Shown: positions 62,775 to 64,000 of the stretch, piece by piece | How positions within the stretch are numbered: position 1 is the first letter of the stretch | Layout of the letters: each line of letters starts with the position of its first letter | NCBI GenBank assembly: GCA_016718315.1 | Contig: JADKDV010000004.1 | Coordinates: 310,001-374,000, forward strand | DNA from: Candidatus Obscuribacter sp. | GTDB lineage: Bacteria > Cyanobacteriota > Vampirovibrionia > Obscuribacterales > Obscuribacteraceae | Length of the DNA: 64,000 bases | Reading direction: 5' to 3' | Notes under the pieces: generated by a model | Told to the model about the DNA's origin: nothing | Database searches by the model: none | What the model saw: only the letters and a program-made list of their open reading frames with translations | Made by a program: the position numbers and the translations under genes

Positions 62775-63683
62775 CTATTTCATCAAAGCAACACGCCAGT
62801 GCCCGTTGGACTGTACAAACTGTATGTCTGCAGATGAGCCATTGACCGCTATCTTGCCTGGTTGACCTTTGATCAATCCGCCTGGTGCAAACCTTACTGT
62901 TGCTTTGTTTGGTCCTTCGATGGATGTGAAGACAACACTTGTGGTGCCAATTATCTCTGACTCGGTGGGCTGAGGTTTGTCGGGCTCTCCGCCTTTAACC
63001 ACTGCGACATTGTAGATACGATTGACCTCCATTGAGGTAAAATTGCCAGTGCCAGCGCTGGCTCTAGTGTTACCTATGTTTATCGCGGGATTTTTTTCGC
63101 CAGGCCAGTTGCTTATAAACCAGGTGTTCATCTCTTTGTCTTTAGCATCGGCGTTGAGTTTGCCGCTGCCAGCCCGATGAGAGACTGCTAGATTTGACAG
63201 CCAATTAGGTGCAATAGTCTTAGTCCCCATAAAGGCACCGGCTTGCGATGTTACGGTCACAGGCAAGGTATGCCATCCCACCAGCCTGCCAAATGTTGTA
63301 CCGACTTTGTGTGTTAGCACTATTTCGCATACATGAGGTCCGACAAAGGGCTTGGGATAGCATTGATAATCAAGCTGCGTCCTCTCTCCATTGTCGTTTA
63401 AGTACTCACCGTCGATGATACTGCGAGCAGCCAACTGTCTGGCCATGTCTTCTGAGCGCTTTGTGTCAGCACGACCGGGGGCGATGCTCGTGAGATAGTA
63501 TGCTCCGGTCAGGGCCGTGTTGTCCGCTGCTGCTTGCAATTGTCCTTTGACATAAAAGGCGTGGCTCAAGTCGATGCCGATACTACCAACGATAAGCAGT
63601 CCAAGCGCGGTAAGCAAGAGTAGGACAGAAGCCATGGCTCCTCTCCGATTGCGCTTTAACTGTCGTCTACTTATCTGGTGCAT
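62775..63683 (-). CDS. TadG-like pilus-assembly protein
   Basis: A 302-residue protein with the Flp-pilus TadG-type N-terminus: a basic RRQLKRNRRGAM stretch and then a long hydrophobic helix (ASVLLLLTALGLLIVGSIGI) followed by DLSHAFYVKGQLQAAADNTALTGA. The outer part is beta-rich with no recognised adhesion domain. It follows a TadE-like gene on the same strand (gap 2 bp). These proteins sit in the inner membrane and take part in Flp/Tad pilus assembly or surface attachment. Confidence 0.75.
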   Translation of the reverse strand: MHQISRRQLKRNRRGAMASVLLLLTALGLLIVGSIGIDLSHAFYVKGQLQAAADNTALTGAYYLTSIAPGRADTKRSEDMARQLAARSIIDGEYLNDNGERTQLDYQCYPKPFVGPHVCEIVLTHKVGTTFGRLVGWHTLPVTVTSQAGAFMGTKTIAPNWLSNLAVSHRAGSGKLNADAKDKEMNTWFISNWPGEKNPAINIGNTRASAGTGNFTSMEVNRIYNVAVVKGGEPDKPQPTESEIIGTTSVVFTSIEGPNKATVRFAPGGLIKGQPGKIAVNGSSADIQFVQSNGHWRVALMK

Positions 63684-63685
63684 TG

Positions 63686-64000
63686 CTAGTCCAATTTTTC
63701 TGTGGCTTGCGCTGTGATTTTAAAATATTTGCCAACTCCCAGTAGATCTGGCTCGGGGAAGTGTCTGCAACCAAATTCATCGGGCTCAAAACTGACTTTG
63801 AGTGTCACCGTGGGTGGTATCTTGTCTGGTGAAAATTCTACTAGTTCAAATTGTCTGTAGCTATTGACCACTCCTGGATATTGCACCGATAGACAACTGT
63901 CTGCCCAGTTGTTTTTGACGCCTGTGGGATCATGCATATATGCAATAGCAAAGCGACGAGCAGCTAGAGCACTGGCTTGTTTGAGTGTGCAGTATATGGT
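63686..64000 (-). CDS. TadE-like pilus protein, cut by the window edge
   Basis: Coding sequence continues to the right end of the window, so the N-terminus is missing. The visible part has the TadE-like QASALAARRFAIAYMHDP segment (the end of the pilin-like helix) and then a beta-rich tail (DKIPPTVTLKVSFEPDEFG). The stop codon lies 2 bp before the TadG-like gene. The gene would be translated leftward from outside the window. Family assignment rests on context and the helix end. Confidence 0.6.
   Translation of the reverse strand, partial: TIYCTLKQASALAARRFAIAYMHDPTGVKNNWADSCLSVQYPGVVNSYRQFELVEFSPDKIPPTVTLKVSFEPDEFGCRHFPEPDLLGVGKYFKITAQATEKLD

Noticed and set aside
1..64000. tRNA genes, rRNA genes, CRISPR arrays, insertion sequences and phage genes
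   Set aside because: I looked for TpsiC-like arms, spaced direct repeats, transposase motifs and terminal inverted repeats and found none that hold up; small tRNAs could still have been missed by eye.

Overview
The window reads as a chromosome segment of a Gram-negative-type bacterium of the Cyanobacteria/Melainabacteria side, most plausibly an Obscuribacterales-like (Vampirovibrionia) lineage. This is inference: the sequence shows many secreted or membrane TPR proteins, a cyanobacterial-style RRM RNA-binding protein, several COG0523 GTPases, a QueF, a Rieske oxygenase and Tad-pilus genes, but no rRNA, tRNA or other phylogenetic marker. No insertion sequence, CRISPR array or tRNA was found.

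Layout. 0-9 kb: two PlsC-type acyltransferases, a CYTH protein, a single-ring ClpB-like AAA+ ATPase, an exported Cys-rich copper-storage-like pair and a GT39-type glycosyltransferase. 8-15.4 kb: a run of recognisable genes (MscS channel, M17 leucyl aminopeptidase, APH-fold kinase, a His-rich/Pro-rich protein) that are all broken by single-base frame changes. 15.4-22.6 kb: RimI, two small coiled-coil/membrane proteins and three paralogous secreted TPR proteins flanking a CAX-type cation antiporter. 22.7-28.1 kb: a Rieske oxygenase and three paralogous membrane-anchored proteins, two of them sharing an identical 55-bp leader, with a DUF2314 protein between them. 28-35 kb: large alpha-helical proteins of unknown function and two alpha/beta hydrolases. 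35-44 kb: QueF, a degenerate receiver protein, an Na+/Ca2+ exchanger - NhaP antiporter - DUF389 operon with a structured leader, a GT20 compatible-solute synthase and a two-component system. 44-48 kb: an SDR and a ZIP transporter - His-rich COG0523 GTPase - CPVC protein operon. 48-52 kb: a receiver/PAS-kinase pair, an RRM protein, an ArsR regulator and an FAD oxidoreductase. 52-60.8 kb: a zinc-limitation locus. 60.9-64 kb: a radical SAM/SPASM protein, a second degenerate receiver, and TadG/TadE-like pilus genes running off the right end.

The most coherent system is the zinc-starvation regulon. A Fur-family regulator with the hallmarks of Zur (58799-59170) sits beside two very similar promoters (TTGACT-N17-TATTAT) whose -10 boxes lie inside 16-bp inverted repeats of the form TGATAAT-N2-ATTATCA. 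One promoter drives ribosomal protein L33 plus a COG0523 GTPase to the right. The other drives a leftward run of up to seven genes: COG0523 GTPase, cysteine-poor ribosomal protein S18, TPR protein, a second COG0523 GTPase carrying an inserted domain of about 125 residues, a WD40 protein, a NicO-like metal permease and an unknown protein. Two further variants of the same box lie before an FAD oxidoreductase (52105) and before the SDR and ZIP/COG0523 operons (44966). Together these suggest metal import, metallochaperone delivery and ribosome zinc sparing under one repressor, with several partners (TPR, WD40, inserted domain, CPVC protein, FAD enzyme) whose roles are not established.

Caution: at least eleven genes contain apparent single-base frame changes although both sides stay conserved. 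This looks more like consensus error than biological decay, so the status of the broken genes should be read with that in mind.
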